DNA from: Bacillus sp. Marseille-P3661
GTDB taxonomy: Bacteria; Bacillota; Bacilli; Bacillales; Bacillaceae_J
Reading direction: 5' to 3'
NCBI RefSeq assembly: GCF_900240995.1
Contig: NZ_LT965954.1
Location: 1,091,135-1,155,134 of the forward strand
DNA: 64,000 bases
Shown piece by piece: positions 17,570 through 26,666 of the stretch (position 1 is its first letter; each line of letters opens with the position of its first letter). The notes below the pieces were generated by a model, which worked only from the letters and a program-made list of their open reading frames with translations, searched no databases and was not told the origin of the DNA. The position numbers and the translations under genes are program-made.

Positions 17570-19126
17570 ATGAGTATTTTAACAGTTAAAAATTTAAGTC
17601 ATGGGTTTGGCGATAGAGCAATCTTTAATGATGTTTCCTTCCGTTTATTAAAAGGAGAACACATCGGTTTAATTGGAGCGAATGGTGAAGGTAAATCTAC
17701 GTTCATGAACATTATTACGCGAAAATTGGAGCCAGATGCAGGGCAAATTGAATGGTCAAAAAATGTACGCGTTGGTTATTTAGATCAGCATACAGTATTA
17801 GAAAAAGGCTTAACGATTCGTGATGTATTAAAAACAGCTTTTAAATACTTGTTTGATCTCGAAACGGAAATGAATGAAATTTGCGATAAAATGGGCGATG
17901 CTACACCTGAAGAGCTTGAAAAACTTCTTGAGGATATGGGAACGATCCAAGATTTGCTAACAAACAATGACTTTTATATTATTGATGCAAAGATTGAAGA
18001 GATAGCAAGAGGACTTGGTCTACAAGATATTGGACTTGAGCGTGACGTTACAGATTTAAGTGGCGGGCAGCGTACAAAGGTTTTACTTGCGAAACTATTA
18101 CTTGAAAAACCAGATATTCTTCTACTGGACGAGCCGACAAACTACCTAGATGAACAGCATATCGAATGGTTAAAACGTTATCTATTAGATTATGAAAATG
18201 CGTTTATTCTAATATCCCATGATATCCCATTTTTAAATAGCGTTATTAATCTAATTTATCATATGGAAAATCAGGAATTAAACCGTTATGTTGGGGACTA
18301 CGATAATTTTATACAAGTGTACGAAGTTAAAAAGCAACAGTTAGAGGCCGCATTTAAAAAGCAACAACAAGAAATCTCAGAACTAAAAGATTTCGTTGCT
18401 CGAAATAAAGCTCGTGTTTCCACTCGAAATATGGCGATGTCTCGTCAGAAAAAACTTGATAAAATGGAAGTTATCGAAATGGCTAAAGAAAAACCGAAAC
18501 CAGAGTTTAATTTTAAAGAATCACGAGCATCCGGTAAGCTTATTTTTGAAACGAAAGATCTCGTGATCGGTTATGATGAGCCTCTTTCTCGTCCATTAAC
18601 TTTACGGATGGAACGCGGGCAAAAAGTTGCATTAGTTGGAGCAAACGGAATAGGTAAAACAACATTGCTACGCAGCATCCTTGGTGAAATTCAGCCAATT
18701 GAAGGTGCAGTAGAGCGTGGAGATTACTTGTACACTGGTTACTTTGAACAAGAAATTAAAACAGCGAATAACAATACATGTATTGATGAAGTTTGGAATG
18801 AATTTCCTCATTTCAACCAATACGAAGTACGTGCAGCTCTTGCAAAATGCGGATTGACTACGAAACATATTGAAAGTAAGGTTGAAGTTTTAAGTGGTGG
18901 CGAAAAAGCAAAAGTTAGACTTTGTAAGCTGATTAACAATGAAACAAATCTACTCGTGCTAGATGAGCCAACAAACCACCTTGATGTTGATGCAAAAGAC
19001 GAACTTAAACGAGCTTTAAAAGCTTACAAAGGTAGCATCCTAATCATTTGTCACGAACCTGAATTTTATAACGACGTTGTAACCGATGTATGGAACTGTG
19101 AGTCTTGGACTACTAAGGTATTTTAA
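17570..19126 (+). CDS. yfmM: ABC-F family ATPase YfmM
   Basis: This 518-residue cytosolic protein has two ABC ATPase domains and no membrane part. The first carries Walker A GANGEGKST near residue 38 and signature LSGGQ near 168, with Walker B LLLDEPTNYLDE. The second carries GANGIGKTT near 358 and LSGGEKAK near 444, with LVLDEPTNHLDVD. The linker with many Lys/Gln residues between them is the ABC-F arm. The sequence corresponds closely to B. subtilis YfmM along its length. ABC-F proteins act at the ribosomal E site to relieve stalling or antibiotic block; the exact role of YfmM was not inferred here. AAAAGGAGG precedes the ATG. Monocistronic, with a terminator at 19130. Confidence 0.95.
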   Translation: MSILTVKNLSHGFGDRAIFNDVSFRLLKGEHIGLIGANGEGKSTFMNIITRKLEPDAGQIEWSKNVRVGYLDQHTVLEKGLTIRDVLKTAFKYLFDLETEMNEICDKMGDATPEELEKLLEDMGTIQDLLTNNDFYIIDAKIEEIARGLGLQDIGLERDVTDLSGGQRTKVLLAKLLLEKPDILLLDEPTNYLDEQHIEWLKRYLLDYENAFILISHDIPFLNSVINLIYHMENQELNRYVGDYDNFIQVYEVKKQQLEAAFKKQQQEISELKDFVARNKARVSTRNMAMSRQKKLDKMEVIEMAKEKPKPEFNFKESRASGKLIFETKDLVIGYDEPLSRPLTLRMERGQKVALVGANGIGKTTLLRSILGEIQPIEGAVERGDYLYTGYFEQEIKTANNNTCIDEVWNEFPHFNQYEVRAALAKCGLTTKHIESKVEVLSGGEKAKVRLCKLINNETNLLVLDEPTNHLDVDAKDELKRALKAYKGSILIICHEPEFYNDVVTDVWNCESWTTKVF

Positions 19127-19129
19127 TTT

Positions 19130-19163
19130 GAAGGGCTTTGGGAAATTCCCCAAGCCCTTTTTA
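19130..19163 (+). terminator. Rho-independent terminator after yfmM
   Basis: GAAGGGCTTTGGGAA pairs with TTCCCCAAGCCCTTT, followed by TTT, immediately after the yfmM stop. Confidence 0.8.
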
Positions 19164-19227
19164 AAGTTATGAGCAAATCTATAAACAAGTTGCATATTAC
19201 AACAACTTGGTCCATTTATTTATCCTG

Positions 19228-19857
19228 TTAAAACTGATTCCACACTGTAACTTCATCAACACTTAATCTATTGCTTGGATATGCAGGTTCTTTTGCCTTA
19301 CCAACTGAGATTAACATGGTAGGGATGTATCTAGGTGGAATATTGAATTCCTCGATCATTTTTTGTCGATCAAATCCTCCCATTGGACAGGTGTCATATC
19401 CCATTGCTTTAGCTACTAACATTAACTGCATAGCTGCCAGCGATGAATTTAAGATACCTTGATCCTTTCCCATATTAGGGATTGTATAAGCGGATTCAAT
19501 TTGATCGATTAATGTATTTTTTATTGTTTCCGTTACAAATCCCTTTTGAACCATATCATTAAAAACAGGTCCTGCATTTTTATTCGCTTCAAGGTCAGCC
19601 AAAATACATACGGTAATGGATGCATCAACGACCTGATGCTGACCATAAGAAATCGGCAATGCTTTTTCTTTTGCTTTCTGGTCCTCGAGGATTAAGAACT
19701 TCCAATGTTGAAGATTCCAGGCAGAAGGAGCTTTTTGTGTATGTTCGATTAACTCCTCAATTTCCTGTTTTGTCATCTTATGTGTTGCATCATACTTTTT
19801 TACTGAATGACGTTGATCTATAATCGTAAAAAAATCTAATAATGTAGCAGTTCCCAT
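19228..19857 (-). CDS. Nitroreductase family FMN enzyme
   Basis: This 209-residue cytosolic flavoprotein of the NADPH-dependent nitroreductase family is likely an FMN-binding dimer. Family features are the N-terminal IIDQRHSVKKYD (FMN-binding Arg-His-Ser), the APSAWNLQHWKFLIL segment and the C-terminal GYDTCPMGGFD. GGAGGT lies five bases before ATG 19857; the 33-residue extension to 19956 has no such site and I reject it. The substrate (quinone, nitroaromatic or other) cannot be deduced. It stands alone between yfmM and a small zinc-ribbon gene. Confidence 0.9.
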   Translation of the reverse strand: MGTATLLDFFTIIDQRHSVKKYDATHKMTKQEIEELIEHTQKAPSAWNLQHWKFLILEDQKAKEKALPISYGQHQVVDASITVCILADLEANKNAGPVFNDMVQKGFVTETIKNTLIDQIESAYTIPNMGKDQGILNSSLAAMQLMLVAKAMGYDTCPMGGFDRQKMIEEFNIPPRYIPTMLISVGKAKEPAYPSNRLSVDEVTVWNQF

Positions 19858-20090
19858 AAATACCTCCGATAAGCGATGTTGAATACCTATAACTATATAG
19901 AGGCAATCGATTGTTTGCCTGCATAATAAGCATAGTTTACTCATTATCAACATCATTCATAAAGGTAATATTTGTTTGGAAACTGCAGTCAAGAGCATAA
20001 AATAGTCATTTTACGCTCAACAATATTTGTAACAAATGATCCTCAAAAACGTACTAATAGATGAACACTAACAGAAAAGGAGCGATCATA

Positions 20091-20297
20091 ATGAGCGAAA
20101 AGGGTTGTATTAAGTGTGGAAGTGCAAATGCAGGACAAAAAGAAGTTGCTATGACAGGAACGGGCTTGTCCAAGATGTTCGATATACAGAATAATAAATT
20201 TGTGGTGGTGTATTGCAAAAACTGCGGTTACTCGGAATTCTACAATAAGGAATCTTCTACTGCTGGCAATATTCTTGATTTCTTCTTTGGCGGTTAA
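20091..20297 (+). CDS. Small zinc-ribbon protein (COG3478 type)
   Basis: This 68-residue protein carries two CxxC knuckles, CIKCG near residue 6 and CKNCG near 45, which form a zinc ribbon. The middle (EVAMTGTGLSKMFDIQNNKF) and the C-terminal hydrophobic FFFGG end are typical of the COG3478 group of predicted nucleic-acid-binding proteins with no known function. AAAAGGAGCG precedes ATG 20091; the upstream ATG at 20061 is less likely. A shared terminator lies at 20321. Confidence 0.85.
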   Translation: MSEKGCIKCGSANAGQKEVAMTGTGLSKMFDIQNNKFVVVYCKNCGYSEFYNKESSTAGNILDFFFGG

Positions 20298-20320
20298 AGC
20301 GAAATTATCACGTATACTAT

Positions 20321-20351
20321 ATCAAAGGGGAATTTCTTTTTCCCCTTTGAT
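20321..20351. terminator. Bidirectional terminator
   Basis: ATCAAAGGGGAA at 20321-20332 and TTCCCCTTTGAT at 20340-20351 are perfectly complementary. The hairpin lies between the zinc-ribbon gene and the convergent HxlR gene, three bases from the latter's stop. Confidence 0.85.
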
Positions 20352-20353
20352 TG

Positions 20354-20674
20354 TTATTGTTCATCTTGACTGACCCAGCCTTCAGCCCATTTTTGAATTT
20401 CACGGATCGATGTTTCTAAAGCGACGCCTTTTTCAGTAAGTGAATATTCAATTCTAACCGGTGTTTCGTTAAACACTTCCCGCTTTACAATGTTTTCATT
20501 CTCCAAATCCTTCAAGCGTTCTGATAAAACTCTGCCGCTAATACCAATTTCCGATTCTATATTACTAAATCGCTGCGGACCTTTTAACAATTGAAAAATT
20601 ATTAAGGTCGTCCAACGTTTACTTATGATTGATAAGGCTTTTTCGAATTTAGGACAAATATTTTCATTAACCAT
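20354..20674 (-). CDS. HxlR family winged-helix transcriptional regulator
   Basis: This 106-residue MarR/HxlR-type regulator has ICPKFEKALSIISKRWTTLIIF at its start (read in parts), followed by the recognition region SGRVLSERLKDLENENIV and the wing RIEYSLTEKGVAL. The conserved cysteine (Cys near 6) is often redox-sensing in this family (for example HypR and YodB). AAGAGGTG supports ATG 20674 over the GTG at 20683. It is divergent from the YceI gene, so YceI is its likely target. Confidence 0.92.
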   Translation of the reverse strand: MVNENICPKFEKALSIISKRWTTLIIFQLLKGPQRFSNIESEIGISGRVLSERLKDLENENIVKREVFNETPVRIEYSLTEKGVALETSIREIQKWAEGWVSQDEQ

Positions 20675-20860
20675 TGCATTCACCTCTTATTTCTATTATA
20701 TACTAAATACCCTGAATGAATAGCACAAGGGTTTATCACGAATTAGGAATAAATCACTTGACTATATTTGATTGTAATATTATAGTTAGTTACATAAAGT
20801 AATTAGATTATTTTTTGTTTTAAGGCAAAATAAAATTTATTATCTGGGGGAAAATGTAAA

Positions 20861-21388
20861 ATGACTACATTTAAGTTAGACAAAGTTCACAGTGGTGTTG
20901 CATTTCAAGTTAAGCATATGATGGTTGCAAAAGCTAAAGGCGAATTTAAAAACTTTGACGTCCAGGTGAATGGCGATCTAGAAAATTTAGAAGGTTTAAC
21001 AATCGCGGCTACGATTGATGCTGCATCCATAAGCACAAATAACGACGACCGTGATGGCCATTTACGTTCAGGCGATTTTTTTGATGTTGAGAACTACCCA
21101 ACTATTACAATTAAAGGCCAAAGCATCAAAATGATATCTGATGAAGAATATGAATTAACAGCACAAGTTACGATAAAAGATGTAACCAATACTGAAAAAT
21201 TCATTGTAGAATTTAATGGTACATCAAAAAATCCAATGGATGGTTCCACTGTAACTGGTTTTGATGTGGAGGGGAAAATAAACCGTGAAGATTATGGTTT
21301 AACATGGAATGCTGCACTTGAAACCGGCGGATTTTTGATTGGAAAAGATGTTAAATTAAGTGCAAACTTTGAGTTTGTGGTTGAGTAA
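20861..21388 (+). CDS. YceI family lipocalin-like protein
   Basis: This 175-residue protein has the complete YceI beta-barrel: FKLDKVHSGVAFQVKHMMV at the start, then HLRSGDFFDVENYPTITIKG, and WNAALETGGFLIGKDVKL at the end. Related proteins bind polyisoprenoid-type lipids or amides in a hydrophobic tube. There is no signal peptide, so this copy is cytoplasmic, as usual in Bacillus. It is read divergently from the HxlR regulator with about 185 bp between the starts, which suggests local control. A very strong terminator follows. Confidence 0.93.
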   Translation: MTTFKLDKVHSGVAFQVKHMMVAKAKGEFKNFDVQVNGDLENLEGLTIAATIDAASISTNNDDRDGHLRSGDFFDVENYPTITIKGQSIKMISDEEYELTAQVTIKDVTNTEKFIVEFNGTSKNPMDGSTVTGFDVEGKINREDYGLTWNAALETGGFLIGKDVKLSANFEFVVE

Positions 21389-21396
21389 GCTAGAAT

Positions 21397-21443
21397 AAAC
21401 AAATGTAAGGCTATCTTAACTTGAGATAGCCTTACATTTGTTT
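21397..21443. terminator. Very long terminator hairpin after the YceI gene
   Basis: Twenty-base arms at 21397-21416 and 21424-21443 are perfectly complementary around a 7-base loop. It ends in TTTGTTT and lies between convergent genes. Confidence 0.85.
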
Positions 21444-21505
21444 CATATGTATATTCCTTAAAAGTTTAAAACTACTTAAATGGACATACAAATGCTAGCT
21501 TATTA

Positions 21506-21925
21506 TCACTCTCTATCCTCATAACTAAACTGCCACCCTATCCCAAATTTATCAGTTAACATACCGTAACACTTGGTCCAGAACGTTTCCTGAAGTTCCA
21601 TGATTATACTCCCCTCTTCTTTCAATTTATTAAAATAAGATTTCAGTTCATCAATATTTTTGCTCACTACTGCAACGGTAATGTTATTACCAACAGTATA
21701 TGGTGCACCAGGGAACGTATCAGAAAACATGACATGACTCCCGCTAATGGTAAGAAATGTGTGCATGACCAGGTTCTTCGTTTCCTCTGGAGGTGAGAAC
21801 TCTGGATTTGGCGGGGCATCACCATACGTCATGATTTGTGGTTTTTCTGTTTGAAAGACTTCTGCATAATACTCTACTGCCTCGCGACAATTTCCGTTAA
21901 AATTAATATAAACATTAACTGACAT
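21506..21925 (-). CDS. VOC superfamily protein (PhnB-like)
   Basis: This 139-residue protein of the vicinal-oxygen-chelate fold belongs to the PhnB/3-demethylubiquinone methyltransferase-like branch. It shows VNVYINFNGNCREAVEYYAE at the start, HTFLTISGSHVMFSD in the centre and CYGMLTDKFGIGWQFSY at the end. Members are often annotated as glyoxalase-like but lack a proven reaction. AAAGGAGATAAAAT precedes the ATG. The single gene lies downstream of the MinD-like gene with a hairpin (22031-22054) between. Confidence 0.9.
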   Translation of the reverse strand: MSVNVYINFNGNCREAVEYYAEVFQTEKPQIMTYGDAPPNPEFSPPEETKNLVMHTFLTISGSHVMFSDTFPGAPYTVGNNITVAVVSKNIDELKSYFNKLKEEGSIIMELQETFWTKCYGMLTDKFGIGWQFSYEDRE

Positions 21926-22030
21926 TATTTTATCTCCTTTACAAAAATTTCACCCTCTTAATATAGGCATTTAAAGTAACTTCTAAACAAAAATAAACTT
22001 AGTTTATTACATGTTGACAACTATGCACAA

Positions 22031-22054
22031 AACGTTCGGATAGTACCGAACGTT
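22031..22054. promoter_or_regulatory. Perfect 9-bp inverted repeat, AACGTTCGG/CCGAACGTT
   Basis: The arms at 22031-22039 and 22046-22054 flank the 6-base centre ATAGTA. No T-run follows on either strand, so an operator for the VOC gene downstream is as likely as a terminator for the MinD-like gene upstream. Confidence 0.45.
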
Positions 22055-22109
22055 CTCATGTTATGAACTGGCCCTATCTTTACGAAACTACAGACAAATA
22101 TTGAAATTG

Positions 22110-22913
22110 TTATGCTTGAAATTTACTAATAAAATATAGTTCACTTTGAAACTTATTTAATAGCTCGGCATATGTGTAGTTGATTAAAAACGGAAACAAA
22201 TCTTCTAATGCATCATCATAATACTGACCAAGTCCTACTCTTATCGCAACATATTGATGAAAGAGCAATGCTTTTTCAAAGTCAATTCCTAATTCATATA
22301 ATCCTTTATACAACTCTTCATTAGGAATCTGTTTTATCTTCTTAAAAACCCTTTCATTTTTTTCGATGAATTTTCTCTCAATAAAGTGTGTTAGATAATC
22401 TGCATATACCATTTGACCAATATCATCAGTATCCTTTTCGGTATTCGTAAAACCTATTACACTCTTATCTTTGCTCTCACGGATAATAAAAGTTTTATTT
22501 CCTTCAAGATGAGCAATAAAGCTCTTAACACTTTTATCAAAAATTTTATTGAATTCGATGATGTCATGTAGTTTTACTGCAAAATCTCTATGCTCATCAC
22601 CGACAATAAATAATCGATCCACAATCGGTAGCAACTTTAGTACACCTTCCGAAAGCTGGCTCGAGGCGTCATATATAATGATATCGAATTCCTTTTTCAT
22701 TTGCTTAACTTTTCGTTTTTGTTCGACCAAAGATAATTCAGAGAATCCATGGACTAGTTCATTTGTAGTCTGTTCTTTTTCCAAAGTCCCGTATGAAATA
22801 AAGGCTACCGATAACGCTGTGTTCCTTTTAAGCCAATTATAAATCGATAAAGAAAACTTAGTTACGCCTGACTTTGCTTTTGGAGAATAAAATCCTACTA
22901 AATACATTTCCAC
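22110..22913 (-). CDS. MinD/ParA-like P-loop protein with degenerate Walker A
   Basis: This 267-residue protein starts MEMYLVGFYSPKAKSGVTKF, which has the position and shape of the deviant Walker A loop of ParA/MinD proteins. The canonical KGGxGKT is altered to KAKSGVTKF, so ATP use is uncertain. A second landmark is the DIIIYDAS segment near residue 75, matching the switch/Walker B strand (DxxIxD) of this superfamily. The C-terminal half is helical and unlike ParA. AGGTGAGTGGAA precedes the ATG. It lies downstream of the WG-repeat gene with about 145 bp between. Function unknown. Confidence 0.55.
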   Translation of the reverse strand: MEMYLVGFYSPKAKSGVTKFSLSIYNWLKRNTALSVAFISYGTLEKEQTTNELVHGFSELSLVEQKRKVKQMKKEFDIIIYDASSQLSEGVLKLLPIVDRLFIVGDEHRDFAVKLHDIIEFNKIFDKSVKSFIAHLEGNKTFIIRESKDKSVIGFTNTEKDTDDIGQMVYADYLTHFIERKFIEKNERVFKKIKQIPNEELYKGLYELGIDFEKALLFHQYVAIRVGLGQYYDDALEDLFPFLINYTYAELLNKFQSELYFISKFQA

Positions 22914-23058
22914 TCACCTACCTTTCTACTATAAATTATTCGAACAAGCAGATGAATGACTCGGACATCCTCCTACACAATATCAATTATTAAAGATTGC
23001 AAAACAAAGGGAGGATGAATTAAATCTATTCATTCTCCCATTTTGATTTATTAATATT

Positions 23059-24822
23059 TTATTTATCATGTCGTACATAGGTGTGGAAAGACCGCCAAAA
23101 TTCCCCCTCGTTATTAATAATCGCCATAATTTCTTCAAATGGTATTTTAAAGGTCGGAAATCCCGCTGCATATGGCCCAATCTCGTATGGAGCAAAATAA
23201 AGATATAGTGCCTTATCATCTACATAAAACGGCTGATCAGGTGCAATTCCCTTAAATGCATCGGGAAAAACATAAGAATATGTTTCATCATTTTTGATTT
23301 GCTCTCGAATAATATCACTTAATACAGTTACATATTCACTATCTGCCTTAAATAAATCTTTTAATTCGTACATTTGACCGCTTTTAAGATTAATATGGGC
23401 ATGTGCTTTATACGGCATCCCGTGAGCGGCCCCAAAAGGGTAATCATAGCCTTCAAATTCAATGACCAGTAGGTCTTGGCGATAAAATGAAATAGAAAAA
23501 TCGCCACTATAGCTGCTATCTAGCGCTACATCACTTGGGACTGGTTTTACTAGTGATAGCTCCATAAGCCTTTGATTAACCTCAGATTGTGCACTTTTAT
23601 TCTTCATTCCTTGTATTTCAGGATAATAGACAATATAATCCGGATTTGGATTATACTTTTTTTCTAGCACACGATATTGTTTATTTAAAGTAACCGTGTT
23701 ATCTTGTTTCCAAACGATGTTTCCTGAACGATCATAATAAGTAATTCGGTTTTCTATATTTGCCCTAATCAATTTCCCTTCAAATGATAAAGTTCCAGCT
23801 CCCTCAACAACAGGTAAGTTTTTTACAATATTCCCACTACTATTAATAAAAAATGTCCTCGAACCATCTGAAACGGATGCGACCCCTTTTTCAAAATCAA
23901 GAATTATATTAAATTTGAATTCAGTTAATACTTTTCCTTCAAGAGTAGCTAGCGCATACCATAGTTCATTAGGTGGACGTCCTTCTTTCGTTTTGCCTAA
24001 TGCAAGTCGATTATCACTAACCACTTTAATATCATTGTATTCGGGCTCAACAATAAATTCACCCTGCTTTTTAATAACTCCGTATACACTTGGGAAGGTT
24101 TCCCCCTTACCAACTATAGCAATTCCATGTTGAAATGGTTGCGCACTTTCAAAAGCTGGTTCGATTACAATGTCTCCACCCTCATTTATATATCCAAACC
24201 TTCCACCTTGCTCTTTCCTAAATGCTAATAACCCATCACCTTTACTCCCTACATATGGATAACGAAAAGTTTGGACCATTTTGCCTTGCTTATTAAGTAG
24301 TCCAAACTCTTCATCGCTTATTTGCACTAAGGCTGTGCCGCCTTCGAAGTCGTTAGCAGTTTGATAGGCTGCAGGAATGATTTCTTTTCCTTGCCGGTCC
24401 AAATACCCGTATATATATTTACCTGAAATCGTTTCAGAAAAAACTGCCCGACCTTCTTCGTACGTGCTGATATAGCTATATGGCTTTGAAGTTAGCAATC
24501 TGCCACTTTCATCCATAACATGATAGCCAGTTTCATCAGCGACAATTGCACGTTCTTCATAAAAAGGTGTAATTGTCCTGTATTGCGGCCTAACTATATA
24601 TTTTCCTTTTTTATCAATGATTCCATTCAGCCCTTCATATTCAACAATTGCTAACTCGTTTGCTTGAAAGTCAAAAGCATAGTCAAATTTAGGCGTGATG
24701 ACAAACTTTCCAAATTGATTTATATATCCCCATTTTTCCCCCGCCAATGTATTAATTTGGGCAGGAAATAAGGCGTTAGAATTGGGTGACTCTTTAAGTA
24801 GTTCACTTCTCCAAATATACAT
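23059..24822 (-). CDS. WG-repeat protein with C-terminal DUF3298 domain
   Basis: This 587-residue protein is built of WG repeats between residues 30 and about 370. About nine copies share a pattern like WGYINQFGKFVITPKFDYA and FGYINEGGDIVIEPAFESA. The C-terminal third (about 390-580) contains the YYPEIQGMKNKSAQSEVNQR start and a PYEIGPYAAGFPTFKIPFEE end, as in DUF4163/DUF3298 proteins such as B. subtilis RsiV-type extracellular domains. No signal peptide or membrane segment is evident at the N-terminus, which is odd for a DUF3298 protein. AGGGGAG precedes the ATG. It is divergent from the ger operon. Confidence 0.85.
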   Translation of the reverse strand: MYIWRSELLKESPNSNALFPAQINTLAGEKWGYINQFGKFVITPKFDYAFDFQANELAIVEYEGLNGIIDKKGKYIVRPQYRTITPFYEERAIVADETGYHVMDESGRLLTSKPYSYISTYEEGRAVFSETISGKYIYGYLDRQGKEIIPAAYQTANDFEGGTALVQISDEEFGLLNKQGKMVQTFRYPYVGSKGDGLLAFRKEQGGRFGYINEGGDIVIEPAFESAQPFQHGIAIVGKGETFPSVYGVIKKQGEFIVEPEYNDIKVVSDNRLALGKTKEGRPPNELWYALATLEGKVLTEFKFNIILDFEKGVASVSDGSRTFFINSSGNIVKNLPVVEGAGTLSFEGKLIRANIENRITYYDRSGNIVWKQDNTVTLNKQYRVLEKKYNPNPDYIVYYPEIQGMKNKSAQSEVNQRLMELSLVKPVPSDVALDSSYSGDFSISFYRQDLLVIEFEGYDYPFGAAHGMPYKAHAHINLKSGQMYELKDLFKADSEYVTVLSDIIREQIKNDETYSYVFPDAFKGIAPDQPFYVDDKALYLYFAPYEIGPYAAGFPTFKIPFEEIMAIINNEGEFWRSFHTYVRHDK

Positions 24823-24898
24823 AAAAAAACTCCCCTACCTAATTTTTATTCAATATGATATGTAGGCCCACGCCTAGATGTGCCGCTTTAAAAATTAG

Positions 24899-24927
24899 TG
24901 AACTTTTAAGACTATCCAACCATATAA
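24899..24927 (+). promoter_or_regulatory. Possible sigma-G-type promoter of the ger operon
   Basis: TGAACT at 24899-24904 and CATATAA at 24921-24927 resemble the forespore sigma-G elements (TGAATA and CATACTA), with a 16-base spacer. It lies about 80 bp upstream of gerA. Germinant-receptor operons are normally sigma-G controlled, but this match is imperfect. Confidence 0.3.
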
Positions 24928-25007
24928 TGTCGAAATTTATCGTTATAAACAACCAAATGTAGGAAATGCTAACACTATAAGGAATTTGATGGGAGATCTC
25001 GAACAAC

Positions 25008-26666
25008 ATGAAAAAATTAAAAGACTGGGTGAACGAAACTAAAGAAAAGAAAACGAAACCCAATGATCAGAATCAGAAACAACAACAACAAGAAAAGCCA
25101 TCTAAGCCAAGCGATAAAACTCCAATCAAATTAAATGTGAAAGAATCGATCAGTTATATTAAAGAAAAGCTTGGTCAAAGCTCAGATATTATTACAAGGG
25201 AATTTTTAGCTGGTGAGAATGGAAGTTATAAAATAGCAATCGTGTATACTGACGGGTTAGCTGATAAAACATTTGTTCAAGATTTTATCCTAAAAACCTT
25301 AATGATTGATATTCGTAAAGCAGAATTAGATCAATCCTTCTCAAGTACATTGGATGCTCCTGACTTATTAGAACGTTTTTCAATTTCAACTGGAGATATG
25401 AAAAGGGTTTATGATTATGAGGCTACTTTTGAGCATGTTTTATCAGGAGATACAGCCATTTTTATCGAGGGCTATGCACTATGTTTTGTTGTAAGCTCAC
25501 GCGGCTGGGAAGATAGAGGCATACAGGAGCCAAGTAGCCAAACAGTGGTCCGTGGACCGAAAGACGGATTCACTGAGACATTACGGACAAACACAGCATT
25601 ACTTCGCCGTAAAATTAAAGATGAAAATCTTTGGTTTGAAGAAATGAAAATTGGCAGGAAAACGAAGACTGATATTGCAATTGCCTATTTAAATGGAGTT
25701 GCTGACAAAAAAATCATTGATGAGTTACGCCATCGACTAAAAAAAATTGATATTGATGGAATTTTAGAAAGCGGATATATCGAAGAAATGATCCAAGATG
25801 AAACATATACTCCATTCCCAACAGTTTATAATACAGAACGACCAGATACAATTGCAGCAGGTATATTAGAAGGCAGAATTGCTATTTTAGTTGATGGAAC
25901 TCCTTTCGCTTTATTAGTTCCTGCTCTTTTTATTCAATTCTTTCAGGCAAGCGAGGATTATTATCAACGCAGCGATATAGGTACACTTATCCGCTTATTA
26001 CGTTATTTTTCATTTTTTTTATCATTATTAGTTCCTTCTGTTTATATTGCTGTAACAACCTTTCATCAAGAAATGCTGCCAACAACGTTGCTAACAAATC
26101 TTTCACAACAGCGTGAAGGTGCTCCATTTCCAGCGTTTGTCGAAGCCATTATGATGGAAGTAACCTTTGAAATATTGCGCGAAGCAGGAATTCGAATGCC
26201 ACGTGCAGTTGGGTCGGCCATTTCAATTGTAGGAGCCTTAGTACTAGGACAGGCTGCCGTTGAAGCCGGTATTGTATCTGCTGCCATGGTTATTGTTGTA
26301 TCGTTAACGGCCATTTCAAGTTTCGTGGCACCAAACTTTAATATGGCTATTTCAACTCGAATCCTTCGATTTGGTTTCATGGCTTTAGCAGCATCGTTTG
26401 GATTATTCGGGATTATCCTTGGGTTAATAATGATGGTGGTCCATTTATGCAGCTTACGGTCATTCGGCATACCTTACTTATCACCGGTTGCACCATTTAA
26501 TCTCAACGGCCAAGAAGACACTATGATTCGAAAGCCACATTGGGCCTTATCCTTCAGACCAAGACTGATTAGTCAAAAAAATATCACTCGTGAGCAAACA
26601 GAAGCACCAAAACCACCAAAAAATCGCAGTAAACAAAGTGAAAAAGAATCAAAAGGAGAAGGATAA
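25008..26666 (+). CDS. Spore germination receptor subunit A (GerA family)
   Basis: This 552-residue protein is the A subunit of a nutrient germinant receptor in the inner spore membrane. A charged, Gln-rich N-terminal tail (residues 5-45) precedes the soluble domain (about 50-310), which includes the FLAGENGSYKIAIVYTDGLA motif and the RGPKDGFTETLRTNTALLRR core. Four to five membrane helices follow (about 320-500), including the ILREAGIRMPRAVGSAISIV segment. The C-terminus is basic. The family length is about 480-550, so this one is complete. The C subunit starts at the base following its stop. The germinant is not predictable from sequence. Confidence 0.96.
   Translation: MKKLKDWVNETKEKKTKPNDQNQKQQQQEKPSKPSDKTPIKLNVKESISYIKEKLGQSSDIITREFLAGENGSYKIAIVYTDGLADKTFVQDFILKTLMIDIRKAELDQSFSSTLDAPDLLERFSISTGDMKRVYDYEATFEHVLSGDTAIFIEGYALCFVVSSRGWEDRGIQEPSSQTVVRGPKDGFTETLRTNTALLRRKIKDENLWFEEMKIGRKTKTDIAIAYLNGVADKKIIDELRHRLKKIDIDGILESGYIEEMIQDETYTPFPTVYNTERPDTIAAGILEGRIAILVDGTPFALLVPALFIQFFQASEDYYQRSDIGTLIRLLRYFSFFLSLLVPSVYIAVTTFHQEMLPTTLLTNLSQQREGAPFPAFVEAIMMEVTFEILREAGIRMPRAVGSAISIVGALVLGQAAVEAGIVSAAMVIVVSLTAISSFVAPNFNMAISTRILRFGFMALAASFGLFGIILGLIMMVVHLCSLRSFGIPYLSPVAPFNLNGQEDTMIRKPHWALSFRPRLISQKNITREQTEAPKPPKNRSKQSEKESKGEG

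Noticed and set aside
22983-23219. 78-residue minus-strand open frame at the end of the WG-repeat gene
   Set aside because: It overlaps the DUF3298 3' end in another frame, with no start signal.
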